Positions 30,295 through 39,680 of a stretch of DNA of 41,052 nt are shown here, in pieces. Origin of the DNA: Methylocystis sp. Its GTDB lineage: Bacteria; Pseudomonadota; Alphaproteobacteria; Rhizobiales; Beijerinckiaceae. The notes beneath the pieces were generated by a model. It made no database searches and was not told the origin of the DNA. It was given only the letters and a program-made list of their open reading frames with translations. Where the stretch lies: positions 1-41,052 of the forward strand of contig JACOWC010000055.1 of the NCBI GenBank assembly GCA_016177005.1. The letters run 5' to 3'. Positions within the stretch are counted from its first letter, which is position 1. Every line of letters starts with the position of its first letter. The position numbers and the translations under genes were made by a program.

Positions 30295-30948
30295 ATGATC
30301 AAGCTGGACAATGTTTTCAAATATTATCGCTCGCACGGCCACAAAAAGGTCGTGCTTGACCACGTCAGCCTCAATTTTCCGGCTGGCCGCAGCTATGGAA
30401 TTTTGGGGGTTAACGGCGCCGGCAAATCGACCCTGATGCGTCTCCTGGCGGGCACTGAGCTGCCCAACGGCGGCCGGGTCGTGCGCTCGTCGCGCGTCTC
30501 CTGGCCGCTGGGATTCTCCGGCGGTCTGCACCCGATGCTGAGCGGACGCGAAAACGTGAAATTCGTGGCGCGAATTTACGGACACGACGCCCGCAAGATC
30601 ATCAGCTTCGTCGAGGACTTCGCCGAGATCGGCGCCTATATCGACGCCCCGATACGCACCTATTCGTCCGGCATGCTGGCGCGTCTCGCCTTTGGCCTTT
30701 CGCTCTCGATCGACTTCGACTGCTATCTCATCGACGAGGTCACCGCGGTCGGCGACGCGCGCTTTGCGGCTCGGTGCCAAGACGAGTTCGCCAAGCGTCG
30801 GCGTACGGCGGACGTTATCATGGTGTCGCACGCCATGACGACAATTCAGCAATATTGCGATCGCGGCATGGTATTGGCGGGAGGACAAATTCACGTCTTC
30901 TCCAAGATCGACGACGCGATCGAACTTTATAAGAAGCTCAATGCCTGA
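30295..30948 (+). CDS. Polysaccharide ABC transporter ATP-binding protein (KpsT/Wzt-like)
   Basis: Walker A GVNGAGKSTLMRLLAG, signature TYSSGMLARLAFGLSLSIDFDCYLIDEVTAVGD, typical short capsule-export ATPase. Confidence 0.92.
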   Translation: MIKLDNVFKYYRSHGHKKVVLDHVSLNFPAGRSYGILGVNGAGKSTLMRLLAGTELPNGGRVVRSSRVSWPLGFSGGLHPMLSGRENVKFVARIYGHDARKIISFVEDFAEIGAYIDAPIRTYSSGMLARLAFGLSLSIDFDCYLIDEVTAVGDARFAARCQDEFAKRRRTADVIMVSHAMTTIQQYCDRGMVLAGGQIHVFSKIDDAIELYKKLNA

Positions 30949-32242
30949 AACCATTCACGCGCAGCAGTCGAAGCTCTCGGTCACGATCACGGAGCCCGAG
31001 TGGGCGCCGCTGAGCCCGCAGGACGCCGGCTTTAAGGCCAAGTCGATCGCGCAGGCGCTGCGTCGGGCGGCGAATAAGTCGCGCGGGCCGGTGAAGGTGA
31101 TCACCGGGGGCGGCGGCTTTCAGGCGCGCCGCGGCGATCGCGCCTTCCGTCTCGGCGTCCTCGCCAGCTTTGCGGCCTGTGTCGTCGCCCCATTCCTCGT
31201 CGCCTCGATCTATTGGGGACTGATCGCCAGCAAGCAATATGTGACCGAGACCAAATTCGCATTGCGCGCCGGAGAAGCGTCGAGCCTCGACCTGTTGAGC
31301 GGCGGGGCCATCGGTTCGCAGGCTTCCCGGCAGATGCAGGACGCGCAGGTCCTCGTCAATTTCATCCGCAGCCGCGGGATGGTGGAAGCGCTCGACAAGA
31401 AGATCGGCTTGCGCGCGATGTTTTCGCGGCCCGGCGTCGATTATTTTTCGAGCTTCGATCCGGACGATCCTATCGAGGAGCTGGAAAAATATTGGAAACG
31501 GCGAGTCGACGCCAGCATCGACCTGATGTCGAACATCATCTCCGTCAATGTGCGCGCCTTCACGCCTAGCGATTCGCTGGCGATCTCGCAAAATATCGCC
31601 GAACTTTCGGAGCGGGTGGTTAATGAACTGTCAACGCGCTCCCGGCGCGATGCGCTGGCGCAGGCCCGCACCGAACTGACGCGCGCCGAAGCACAGTTGA
31701 AGAATTCGACAGGCGCCATGCGCGATGCGCGCAACGCCGAGGGCGTGCTCGACGCGCCCGCCGCGGCGGAAGCGATCAACAAGATCATCAACACGCTGCG
31801 GCTTGAACTCTCGCACACCGAGGAAGACCTCGCGCTGCACGGCGACTCGGAGTCGCTCGATTCGCCTCAGGCGCGGCTGCTCACCGCACGCGTTCAGAGC
31901 CTCAAGAGCCAGATTGACGACTATTCGACGCAAATCGCCAGCGGCGGCGAAAAGGCGGCGGGCTCGCTGGCGCAACGCGCCGGCGTCCTCTCGCGGCATC
32001 AGGTTGAACTTAATCTCGCGCAGCAACGATATGCGCTCGCGGTGGCGGCGTTTGAAAATGCGCGCGTCGATCTGGAAACGCAGCGCGCCTATCTCATCTC
32101 CTTCCTTCGCCCGACGCTTGCGGAAAAGTCTCTCTATCCGCGGCGCTGGATCGAATGGGCGATTATCGTCGCCCCGGCGACGATCGGTTGGCTCGCGCTC
32201 CTCGCCGTGGCCTTCCTCGTTCGCGATCACATGGCGAAGTAG
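30941..32242 (+). CDS. Capsule polysaccharide export inner-membrane protein (KpsE-like)
   Basis: N-terminal TM (AACVVAPFLVASIYWGLIASKQYVTETKFALRAGE), long coiled-coil, C-terminal TM; 8-nt overlap with kpsT-like ORF. Confidence 0.85.
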   Translation: MPETIHAQQSKLSVTITEPEWAPLSPQDAGFKAKSIAQALRRAANKSRGPVKVITGGGGFQARRGDRAFRLGVLASFAACVVAPFLVASIYWGLIASKQYVTETKFALRAGEASSLDLLSGGAIGSQASRQMQDAQVLVNFIRSRGMVEALDKKIGLRAMFSRPGVDYFSSFDPDDPIEELEKYWKRRVDASIDLMSNIISVNVRAFTPSDSLAISQNIAELSERVVNELSTRSRRDALAQARTELTRAEAQLKNSTGAMRDARNAEGVLDAPAAAEAINKIINTLRLELSHTEEDLALHGDSESLDSPQARLLTARVQSLKSQIDDYSTQIASGGEKAAGSLAQRAGVLSRHQVELNLAQQRYALAVAAFENARVDLETQRAYLISFLRPTLAEKSLYPRRWIEWAIIVAPATIGWLALLAVAFLVRDHMAK

Positions 32243-32302
32243 CTCGCGAAATCCGGTCCGAGGCGCGCAGCGGCTGCGCTCAATGGTTCGATTGGAGCGT
32301 TC

Positions 32303-33382
32303 GTGTTCTTCAATATTGACTATGACAAAGGCGCGGTCATTTGCGGCTGGCTCGCGCCGGACAACCCATCCGCCGTTCCGAAAATCCTGGTGCGCCGGCC
32401 GGGAGAGGAAGACATCGAAATCTCGGCCACCATCCAGCGTCCGGACGTTCGCGACCTCGGCGTTCACGTCACCGGCCTCGTTGGCTTTGCGGTCGACGGC
32501 TCGATCGTCAAAGGGCTGCCCGACCTCGAGAATATCGAACTGCTCGATGCCGACACCGGAATTCTTATCTATCGGCGATTCAAGGCGGGAAAGCATATCG
32601 AGCGCAAATTTTTTCTGTTCGACAGTTCGATTCGCCCCATTGAGAAATTGGGCGGTCGATCGAAAAATCTGTTCACGCTCACCTATCCGTCGACGGAGCG
32701 CTATGGCTTCGAGACAATGCTCGTGCTCATCAACAATAGTTTCAACAAGTCGATCTTCATGTCGGGGCGCTCGAGCTACCCGCGCTACTCGCACTTTCTT
32801 TCCAATGCGCAGTTCATGACGGCGGCGCTGTTGAGCGACCCGTTCGAGGAGCTGGCGCAGCGCCTGGTGATCCTCAGCCTGATCCAGAAGTCGGATTCGA
32901 CTCGCATGTTGCCGCTGCTGTTCACCGGGCTGACGGCGCTGACCAAATTCGTGAGCGACCTGCCGTTCGAAGACACGAAAGGGATGCTGGCGAAATTTCG
33001 CAATGTGACTGATCAGGAGCGCGAGGCGCTGATGAGCCCGATGACGCGAATGTTCGGCTGCATCCCGGGTGAAACGCCGGAGCGGCGTCATGTCACGGCT
33101 GCGCTCGAAAACCTCGCGTCAATGGATCTCGTCGGCGTGCGAAGACGCTTTCGCGATTTCAGCGCGCTGCTCACGGGCATCCTTGGCCATGACCTCGCCG
33201 GAGACTACGAGCCGGTGGTGCACCCTTCGATCAGCGCGCTCGCCGAGCGATTGTCGCGCATCAGCCTTGTCGCCGATTTACTCGAAGACGACCTGGCGCT
33301 CTATTCGTTCGCTGAGGAATCGGTTGTGTCGGCGCTTTCCGAAGACGGCAACGTCATCGCGCGCGACACTCAAACCATGTGA
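32303..33382 (+). CDS. Hypothetical protein, 359 aa, in capsule export locus
   Basis: Co-directional after the KpsE-like gene; N-terminal GWLAPDNPSAVPKILVRRPGEEDIEISATIQRPDVRDLGV..GFAVDG resembles beta-sandwich modules seen beside glycosyltransferases; rest unrecognised. Confidence 0.75.
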   Translation: MFFNIDYDKGAVICGWLAPDNPSAVPKILVRRPGEEDIEISATIQRPDVRDLGVHVTGLVGFAVDGSIVKGLPDLENIELLDADTGILIYRRFKAGKHIERKFFLFDSSIRPIEKLGGRSKNLFTLTYPSTERYGFETMLVLINNSFNKSIFMSGRSSYPRYSHFLSNAQFMTAALLSDPFEELAQRLVILSLIQKSDSTRMLPLLFTGLTALTKFVSDLPFEDTKGMLAKFRNVTDQEREALMSPMTRMFGCIPGETPERRHVTAALENLASMDLVGVRRRFRDFSALLTGILGHDLAGDYEPVVHPSISALAERLSRISLVADLLEDDLALYSFAEESVVSALSEDGNVIARDTQTM

Positions 33383-34674
33383 TCCTCGATGCTTGCATAG
33401 ATCAGCGAGATCGCCGCCCAGGTCACGAGCAGCGCGCTGAACAGCAGCAAGGTGTTGACGACAACCTTCGGATAGGTGGCGGATTCCGGCAGCGTCGGCT
33501 CAACGACGGTGATGAGATAGAGCTGCTGCTTTTCAAGCTCCTGTCGCGCCCGATGATAGGAGGTCTGGGCGATCGAATAGAGCTTTTCAGCGAATTGTTC
33601 GTCGAGCTTCAGACGCTCGTAGGACGCGATCTGCGCGGAGACCGTGTCGGAGGCGTTCGAATCCGTAAGCTTCTTCCTAAGCTCCGCGAGTTGTTGGTCG
33701 ATCACGGCGAGACGCGTGCGTTGCAGGCGTTGGCTGGGCGCATCGCCGGAGAGCGATGAAGAAAACGTCGAAAGCGCATTGACGATATCGATGCGCTCGA
33801 GAGTAAGCTTGCCCATCAGTTCGCCGATGCTTGTGGCGCGCGAACCCGGATCGATGAGGACATTCTTGTTGCGGAACTGAAGCGTCTTCTCGCGCGCTTC
33901 AGCGAGCATCTGTCGCGAAAGCGTCACTTCGAGCTCGGCGCGGCTCAAAGCGTCGCTGCGATTGCGCAGCGTGATTTTGTTGACCAGCTCTTCGCTGAGC
34001 CGGACGATGTCGCGCGCGACGTCGAGCGCATCCTTGGGCATAAACGCGTCGGCGCGCACGGTCAAAATGCCGGATAGCGTGTCGACGCTGGCGGAAATAT
34101 GGCTCAGCCAATATTTCCAGACTTCTTCCGCATTGGCGTTTCTGTCGAGCCGCGAGAAATAGTCGATGCTGGAGCGCGCAAACTTCTTCTCCATGTATTC
34201 GCGGCCGCCGAGATCGGCGACGATCGCGCGGCTTTTCACGTAATTGAGAACGATGAAGCCGTCCTGCGAGGACGTATCGGGCCCGCCCCCCGTAAATTTG
34301 CTGATCATCGACGCCGCGTCGGTCCCCGTCTTTTTTTCATGCTGGGCGCGCACGGTCAGCCGCGTCTCGGCGACATAGCGCTCGGACTGCCAGAAGTAGG
34401 CGTAAAGCCAGAACAGCAAAGTCGGTAGAACAACGGCGTAGACAAAGCTGCGTCCGATCAGTCCGCCGCTCGCGCCCGACCTGGCGGTCGCGAGCGTCTC
34501 CGCCATGCCCTCAAGGCTTAGGCGAATCAGCGTCGGCAGCCGGCTGGCGACGTCCTTCGTCGTCAGCGGCGCGAGAATCTCGACCGCCTTTGAAGACGAG
34601 AAACGCGCCGCGTTCTGCGCGGTGGCGATGACTTCAGACAGTTTGCGCGGTCTTGGAGCCCGATGCGTGCTCAT
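33370..34674 (-). CDS. Second KpsE-like capsule export inner-membrane protein
   Basis: FVYAVVLPTLLFWLYAYFWQSERYVAETRLTVRAQ, coiled-coil, C-terminal TM; alignable by eye with 30941-32242. Confidence 0.85.
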   Translation of the reverse strand: MSTHRAPRPRKLSEVIATAQNAARFSSSKAVEILAPLTTKDVASRLPTLIRLSLEGMAETLATARSGASGGLIGRSFVYAVVLPTLLFWLYAYFWQSERYVAETRLTVRAQHEKKTGTDAASMISKFTGGGPDTSSQDGFIVLNYVKSRAIVADLGGREYMEKKFARSSIDYFSRLDRNANAEEVWKYWLSHISASVDTLSGILTVRADAFMPKDALDVARDIVRLSEELVNKITLRNRSDALSRAELEVTLSRQMLAEAREKTLQFRNKNVLIDPGSRATSIGELMGKLTLERIDIVNALSTFSSSLSGDAPSQRLQRTRLAVIDQQLAELRKKLTDSNASDTVSAQIASYERLKLDEQFAEKLYSIAQTSYHRARQELEKQQLYLITVVEPTLPESATYPKVVVNTLLLFSALLVTWAAISLIYASIEDHMV

Positions 34675-34845
34675 CTATCCTCAAGTCGCTGACCCGGTTC
34701 ATGCGCGAGGCATGTTAACTGAGGCTGAATCGCTTAGGCGCGTCGACGGGTTGGTCTTCCCGGCGACCCCATCACTCGGGCGGAGCAGACTTCTTTCCCG
34801 CGCCGCAAATTAAGCGGGTCGGGGTCCCGGCGCAAGCGTCTGACG

Positions 34846-36924
34846 TCACGGTAAAGCTTCGGTCGGGGCGTAAAGCGACAGGCCCGGATGGAAATGCGGG
34901 TCGTCGCGAACGAGGGCGCGCCAGCGTGCGTAGAACGCGCGCCGCTCCATTTCATAGACGCGCTGGAGACGAATCGCGCCGCCTCTTCGGCTCGCCGACT
35001 GACGATGGATCAATATCGTCTGCGCGTTGCAGATCGCGCGCCAGCCTCGCGCCGCCAGGCGCAGGCACAAATCCACATCGTTCAGTTCAACAGGAAGGTC
35101 GACTTCGTCGAAGCCGCCGACGTCATCGAATTTGCGTCGTTCGATCATCATGCAGGCGCCGGTCACCGCCGAAGTCTCGTGCGGCGAGACGTTGCGGCCC
35201 ATCCAGCCGCGATCGCTTTCGTCCAGGCCAGCGCCGAAATGTCCGGCGACGCCGCCCATGCCCAGCACGACGCCGACATGCTGAACGCCGCCGCGGGGAT
35301 AAAGGAGCTTGGCGCCGACGGCGCCTACGTCCGGCGCCGCCGCAAAATAGAGCAGCCGTTCGATCCAGTCCGGAGTCACGATTTCGGTGTCGTTGTTGAG
35401 AAAAACAAGAAAGTCGCCATGCGCCGCCCGCGCGCCGGCGTTGCAGAGCGCGGAAAAATTGAAGGGTCCCGGCTTGTGCAGGACTTTGAGCCGGGCGTCC
35501 TTCGCTTGCAGCGCCTGTAGCAACGCCTGTGTGCGCGGCTCGACGCTGTCATTGTCGACGACGATAACGTCAAATTGAGGATAGAGACTCTTGCGGAGCA
35601 GACTGTCGAGGCAAGGCGCGAGCAGATCGACGCGGTCGCGCGTCGGAACGATCACGGTCACCGCCGGCGCCCCGCCGCGAAATATCGCGTCGATCGTCGT
35701 TCGTCGCGCTTTTACTGCGCGCGCAAGGCGAAACAATGGCCGGCGCAGCGCGCCAACCTGGTCGTGTTGCGCGGCTGACAACAGCCCATCGATCAGTCCG
35801 TCGGCGCCGGCTTCACGCCAGTCGGGCCGGTTCGCCAGAAGACTCGCGCGAAAACAGGCGGCGCGGCCGACGTAGTTTTCAAAGCGATGAAGCGTCGCGC
35901 TCCAGCCGGGCTTATAGAGCGGGCGCAAGGCGTCGCCTTCGCCGACAATCTCATCCGCATAGGCGATGGCCTGTTGCGGATGGCGGGCGAAATGATCGAC
36001 AAGGCAGCCGCAGGCGTAAGGCTCCAGCCGATCTCCGGCGACGAGCGGCAGGACGAGATCGCCCGCGTCGATCTCAGCGTCTTCCGCCTTTGTGAAGAAG
36101 GCGCAATTCGAATAGGTCTGCGCCGCGAGGCTCGCGCGCGTCGTTTCAATATCCCGCGGCGCCGCGCCGCGCGCGTCGACAAGCGCGACCACTCTCGGCC
36201 CGTTCTTCCATTCGCTGGTGGGCCGATCGAAGTGGGGGTCGTTCTCGCGCCTTCGCGCGGCGCGCCACGAAGGATAGGCGGACATCGGCGCCGCGCCGAA
36301 CGCCCAGCGCCAATTGAGCTCCGATTCCTCCGTCAGTCCGACCATGCCGGCGGACAGCGCAAAGAACAGGCGCTTGGGCGCCGCCGCCGCTTTGCGCAGC
36401 GCATCGAGGCGGCGCACCGGCCGCGCGCTCAATAGGCGGAAGTTAAAGGGACCGGAGCGATTTGTCGGGCTGATCCAGATTTCCGTCGTTTCGCTGGGAA
36501 TGCGTCCGATCCAAACGCCCACGCCTTCGCAGGGCCCAGGAAGAATATTCTCTTTGAAGTTCTCGCCAAGCCCGCCAAGCCAGAATCGCAGGATCGGCCG
36601 CGCCGGCTCGTCGTAAAAGCTCGCCGCATAGCGAAGTTCGACAACGCCGCCGCGAGACATCCCCTGCGCGGCGTCAACGCGCAGCCACGGCTCTTCCGAA
36701 AGCGCGAAGAATCCTTCGCCGTCGCGCCGAACGTCGCGCGCGGCCTCCAAGGTCACGGGGGCGTTGGCGGAGTCCGACGTCGGCAAATCAGCGCCTCGGC
36801 CCGGCGCATGCGCGCCAACGTAATCGAGCGGCGTCGGCGTCGATGAGCGTCGAGGACAATCGCATTCCGTAAAAGATCTCCACAATGTCGCAATTGGCGG
36901 CCGCGCCCCAACGACTGCGAACAA
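34846..36924 (-). CDS. GT2-family glycosyltransferase with extra N-terminal domain (start uncertain)
   Basis: VTVIVPTRDRVDLLAPCLDSLLRKSLYPQFDVIVVDNDS, HKPGPFNFSALCNAGARAAHGDFLVFLNNDTEIVTPDWIERLL, VTGACMMIERRKFDDVGGFDE. Confidence 0.88.
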   Translation of the reverse strand: MFAVVGARPPIATLWRSFTECDCPRRSSTPTPLDYVGAHAPGRGADLPTSDSANAPVTLEAARDVRRDGEGFFALSEEPWLRVDAAQGMSRGGVVELRYAASFYDEPARPILRFWLGGLGENFKENILPGPCEGVGVWIGRIPSETTEIWISPTNRSGPFNFRLLSARPVRRLDALRKAAAAPKRLFFALSAGMVGLTEESELNWRWAFGAAPMSAYPSWRAARRRENDPHFDRPTSEWKNGPRVVALVDARGAAPRDIETTRASLAAQTYSNCAFFTKAEDAEIDAGDLVLPLVAGDRLEPYACGCLVDHFARHPQQAIAYADEIVGEGDALRPLYKPGWSATLHRFENYVGRAACFRASLLANRPDWREAGADGLIDGLLSAAQHDQVGALRRPLFRLARAVKARRTTIDAIFRGGAPAVTVIVPTRDRVDLLAPCLDSLLRKSLYPQFDVIVVDNDSVEPRTQALLQALQAKDARLKVLHKPGPFNFSALCNAGARAAHGDFLVFLNNDTEIVTPDWIERLLYFAAAPDVGAVGAKLLYPRGGVQHVGVVLGMGGVAGHFGAGLDESDRGWMGRNVSPHETSAVTGACMMIERRKFDDVGGFDEVDLPVELNDVDLCLRLAARGWRAICNAQTILIHRQSASRRGGAIRLQRVYEMERRAFYARWRALVRDDPHFHPGLSLYAPTEALP

Positions 36925-37081
36925 TGAACTGCGTCAGACTCGGCCGGAACCTATGGGCCCATCGAGGCGAGGTCAACATGCGCCCTTGCGCCCAGCTCTC
37001 GCAAAAGCTGACGTCAATTCAGGGGACTATGGCGTCGACGGCGTTCGCCTGGGCGCGACGGCTGCGCTGGAACGGTTTTTC

Positions 37082-37110
37082 TTGATTTTCCGTGCTTCTC
37101 CTGTCATATA
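37082..37110 (+). promoter_or_regulatory. Candidate sigma70-type promoter of the rimP-nusA-infB operon
   Basis: TTGATT (37082-37087), 17-bp spacer, CATATA (37105-37110). Confidence 0.5.
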
Positions 37111-37157
37111 GGGTCGAACTTCATCTCATAACGATCATCTCGGTGATCGCCCATTGA

Positions 37158-37192
37158 GAGTGGGGCCCCCCGGGGACCCGCTCTTTTTGTTT
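37158..37192 (+). terminator. Candidate intrinsic terminator/attenuator in the leader upstream of rimP
   Basis: GC-rich hairpin GAGTGGGGCCCC-CC-GGGGACCCGCTC followed by TTTTTGTTTT, about 30 nt before the TTG start at 37223. Confidence 0.6.
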
Positions 37193-37222
37193 TGATCGGC
37201 CGAGAGGCTTCAAGGACAAGGC

Positions 37223-38008
37223 TTGACGCAAAACGCCGCCGCCATCGCAACCCTCGATGAACCGCGTCTCGTCGCCGAGACCGGCGTCGCCGCGCGCGTG
37301 GCGCATCTTGCCGCGCCGGTGCTGGCGCAATTGGGCTACCGACTCGTGCGCGTGCGGCTGTTGCAGCAGAACGGACAGACTCTGCAAATCATGGCGGAGC
37401 GTCCGGACGGAACGATGACGATCGACGATTGCGAGGCGGCGAGCCAGGCGCTGTCGCCCGAACTCGACGTCGCCGATCTCATCGCCAATGAATATCGTCT
37501 CGAGATTTCTTCGCCGGGCGTCGACCGTCCGCTGGTGCGCCTGTCGGACTTTCTCCGCGCCGTGGGGCATGAGGCCAAGATCGAATTGACGCATCCGCTC
37601 GCGAGCGGGCGCAAGCGCTTTCGCGGCGTCATTCGCGGCGTCGAAGGCGAAGGACACGGCGAAGGACATGGCGAAGGACATGGCGCTCGTCTCGCGCTGG
37701 AGCGCACCGACGCGCGCTCTGACGAGGAAAAAAACGTGTCGCTGCCGCTCGCCGATCTCGACGAAGGCCGGCTGGTGCTGACCGAGGCGCTGATTCGCGA
37801 GTCGCTTCGCGCCGGCAAGCTCCAGCAGACTGAAGAACCGCAGGAGGCGGCGGAGGCGGAGGCGGAGAAGCGCCCGCGTCGCGGACCGGGGCGCTTTCGC
37901 GGGCCCGCGCAACAAAAGCCAAAACCGCTGGTTCCGGCCGGCGTTCAAACCCAGTTCAAGAAGGCCGGCGGCAAACCCAAGCCCGTTGGCGGTTCGAGGG
38001 GAGAGTGA
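37223..38008 (+). CDS. rimP: Ribosome maturation factor RimP (TTG start)
   Basis: [54 protein letters not shown]...[15 protein letters not shown]; upstream of nusA. Confidence 0.93.
   Translation: MTQNAAAIATLDEPRLVAETGVAARVAHLAAPVLAQLGYRLVRVRLLQQNGQTLQIMAERPDGTMTIDDCEAASQALSPELDVADLIANEYRLEISSPGVDRPLVRLSDFLRAVGHEAKIELTHPLASGRKRFRGVIRGVEGEGHGEGHGEGHGARLALERTDARSDEEKNVSLPLADLDEGRLVLTEALIRESLRAGKLQQTEEPQEAAEAEAEKRPRRGPGRFRGPAQQKPKPLVPAGVQTQFKKAGGKPKPVGGSRGE
37646..37681 (+). repeat. Three 12-bp tandem repeats (GGCGAAGGACAY) within rimP
   Basis: GGCGAAGGACAC / GGCGAAGGACAT / GGCGAAGGACAT, encoding GEGH repeats ([14 protein letters not shown]). Confidence 0.95.
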
Positions 38009-38010
38009 CG

Positions 38011-39680
38011 ATGGCCGTCAGCGCCAACCGACTTGAGATTTTGCAGATCGCCGAGGCCGTCGCGCGCGAAAAATCGATCGACCGATCGATCGTCATCGCG
38101 TCGATGGAGGACGCGCTGCAGAAGGCGGCGCGCTCGCGCTACGGCCAGGAGACCGAAGTGCGCGCCGAGATCAACGCCAAGACCGGCGAAGTCGGCGCGC
38201 TCGCGCTACGGCCAGGAGACCGAAGTGCGCGCCGAGATCAACGCCAAGACCGGCGAAGTGCGCTTCTCGCGGCTGCTGCTCGTCGTCGACGAAGTCGAAA
38301 ACGACGCGACTCAGATTTCGCTCGCCGACGCGCGCAAGCGCAATCCGGCGGCGCAGGCTGGCGACTGGATTTCGGAAACGCTGCCGCCCTTCGATTTCGG
38401 CCGCATCGCGGCGCAATCGGCCAAGCAGATCATCGTGCAGAAGGTGCGCGAGGCCGAGCGCGACCGCCAATATGAAGAATACAAGGATCGCATCGGCGAA
38501 ATCGTCAACGGCGTCGTCAAGCGCGTCGAATACGGCAATGTCATCATCGATCTTGGCCGCGGCGAAGCCATCATCCGCCGCGACGAAATGATCCCGCGCG
38601 AAATGTTCCGCCCCGGCGACCGGGTCCGCGCCTATGTCTACGACGTGCGCCGCGAGCAGCGCGGTCCGCAGATTTTCCTGTCGCGCACCCATCCGCAATT
38701 CATGGCGAAGCTGTTCAAGCAGGAAGTGCCGGAGATCTACGACGGCGTCATCGAGGTGAAGTCGGTCGCGCGCGATCCCGGGTCGCGCGCCAAGATCGCC
38801 GTGGTGTCGCGCGATTCGTCGATCGACCCGGTCGGCGCCTGCGTCGGCATGCGCGGCTCCCGCGTTCAGGCCGTCGTCGGCGAGCTGCAGGGCGAGCGCA
38901 TCGACATCATCCCCTGGTCGGCGGACGCCGCGACCTTCATCGTCAATGCGCTGCAGCCTGCGGAAGTGGTCAAGGTCGTCCTCGACGAAGACAGTTCGCG
39001 CATCGAAGTGGTGGTGCCGGACGATCAGCTGTCGCTCGCGATCGGCCGCCGCGGCCAGAATGTGCGCCTCGCCGCAGCTCACCGGCTGGGACATCGACAT
39101 TCTGACCGAGGCCGAAGAGTCGGAGCGCCGGCAGAAGGAATTCATCGAGCGCACGAAAGTGTTCATGGGCGCGATCGACGTCGACGAGGTCGTGGGCCGT
39201 CTGCTGGCCTCGGAGGGTTTCCGTTCGGTGGAGGAACTCGCTTATGTCGAGCTTTCCGAACTCGCGTCGATCGAAGGCTTTGACGAGGAGACTGCGGGAG
39301 AAATTCAGAACCGCGCGAAGAACTATCTCGAACGCATCGAGGCCGAGAATGAGGCGCGCCGAAAGGAACTCGGCGTCGCCGACGAATTGCGCGAGATCGA
39401 CGGGCTGACGACCGCGATGATGGTGCGGCTCGGCGAAAACGACGTGAAGACGATCGAGGATTTCGCCGGCTGCGTGCCGGACGACCTTGTCGGCTGGAGC
39501 GAGAAGAAGGACGGCGAAACGGTCAAGCACGAGGGCTTTTTCGAGGGCATCGACCTGTCGCGCGAAGAGGCCGAAGCGATGATCATGACGGCGCGCGTGC
39601 GCGCCGGCTGGATCGAGGAGCCGATTGCGGCGGCCGAGGTCGAAGCTGAAGCTCAGGCGGAAGGCGAAGAGCGGATTTGA
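38011..39680 (+). pseudogene. nusA: Transcription termination/antitermination factor NusA, broken by two frameshifts in this sequence
   Basis: MAVSANRLEILQIAEAVAREKSIDRSIVIASMEDALQKAARSRYGQETEVRAEINAKTGEV in frame 1; continues in frame 2 (FSRLLLVVDEVENDATQISL...LAIGRRGQNVRLA) after a 67-bp duplication; continues in frame 3 (QLTGWDIDILTEAEESERRQKEF...AEGEERI) after about 39073. Confidence 0.93.
38126..38259 (+). repeat. Perfect 67-bp direct tandem duplication inside nusA
   Basis: 38126-38192 identical to 38193-38259 (CGGCGCGCTCGCGCTACGGCCAGGAGACCGAAGTGCGCGCCGAGATCAACGCCAAGACCGGCGAAGT). Confidence 0.97.

Noticed and set aside
31631-33091. 486-aa minus-strand ORF spanning the KpsE-like gene and the 359-aa hypothetical
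   Set aside because: Crosses two better-supported genes, Arg-rich low-complexity translation, no motif.
38126-38475. Programmed frameshifting in nusA
   Set aside because: The frame change is explained by an exact 67-bp duplication plus a further 2-nt loss; no slippery heptamer or stimulatory structure evident.
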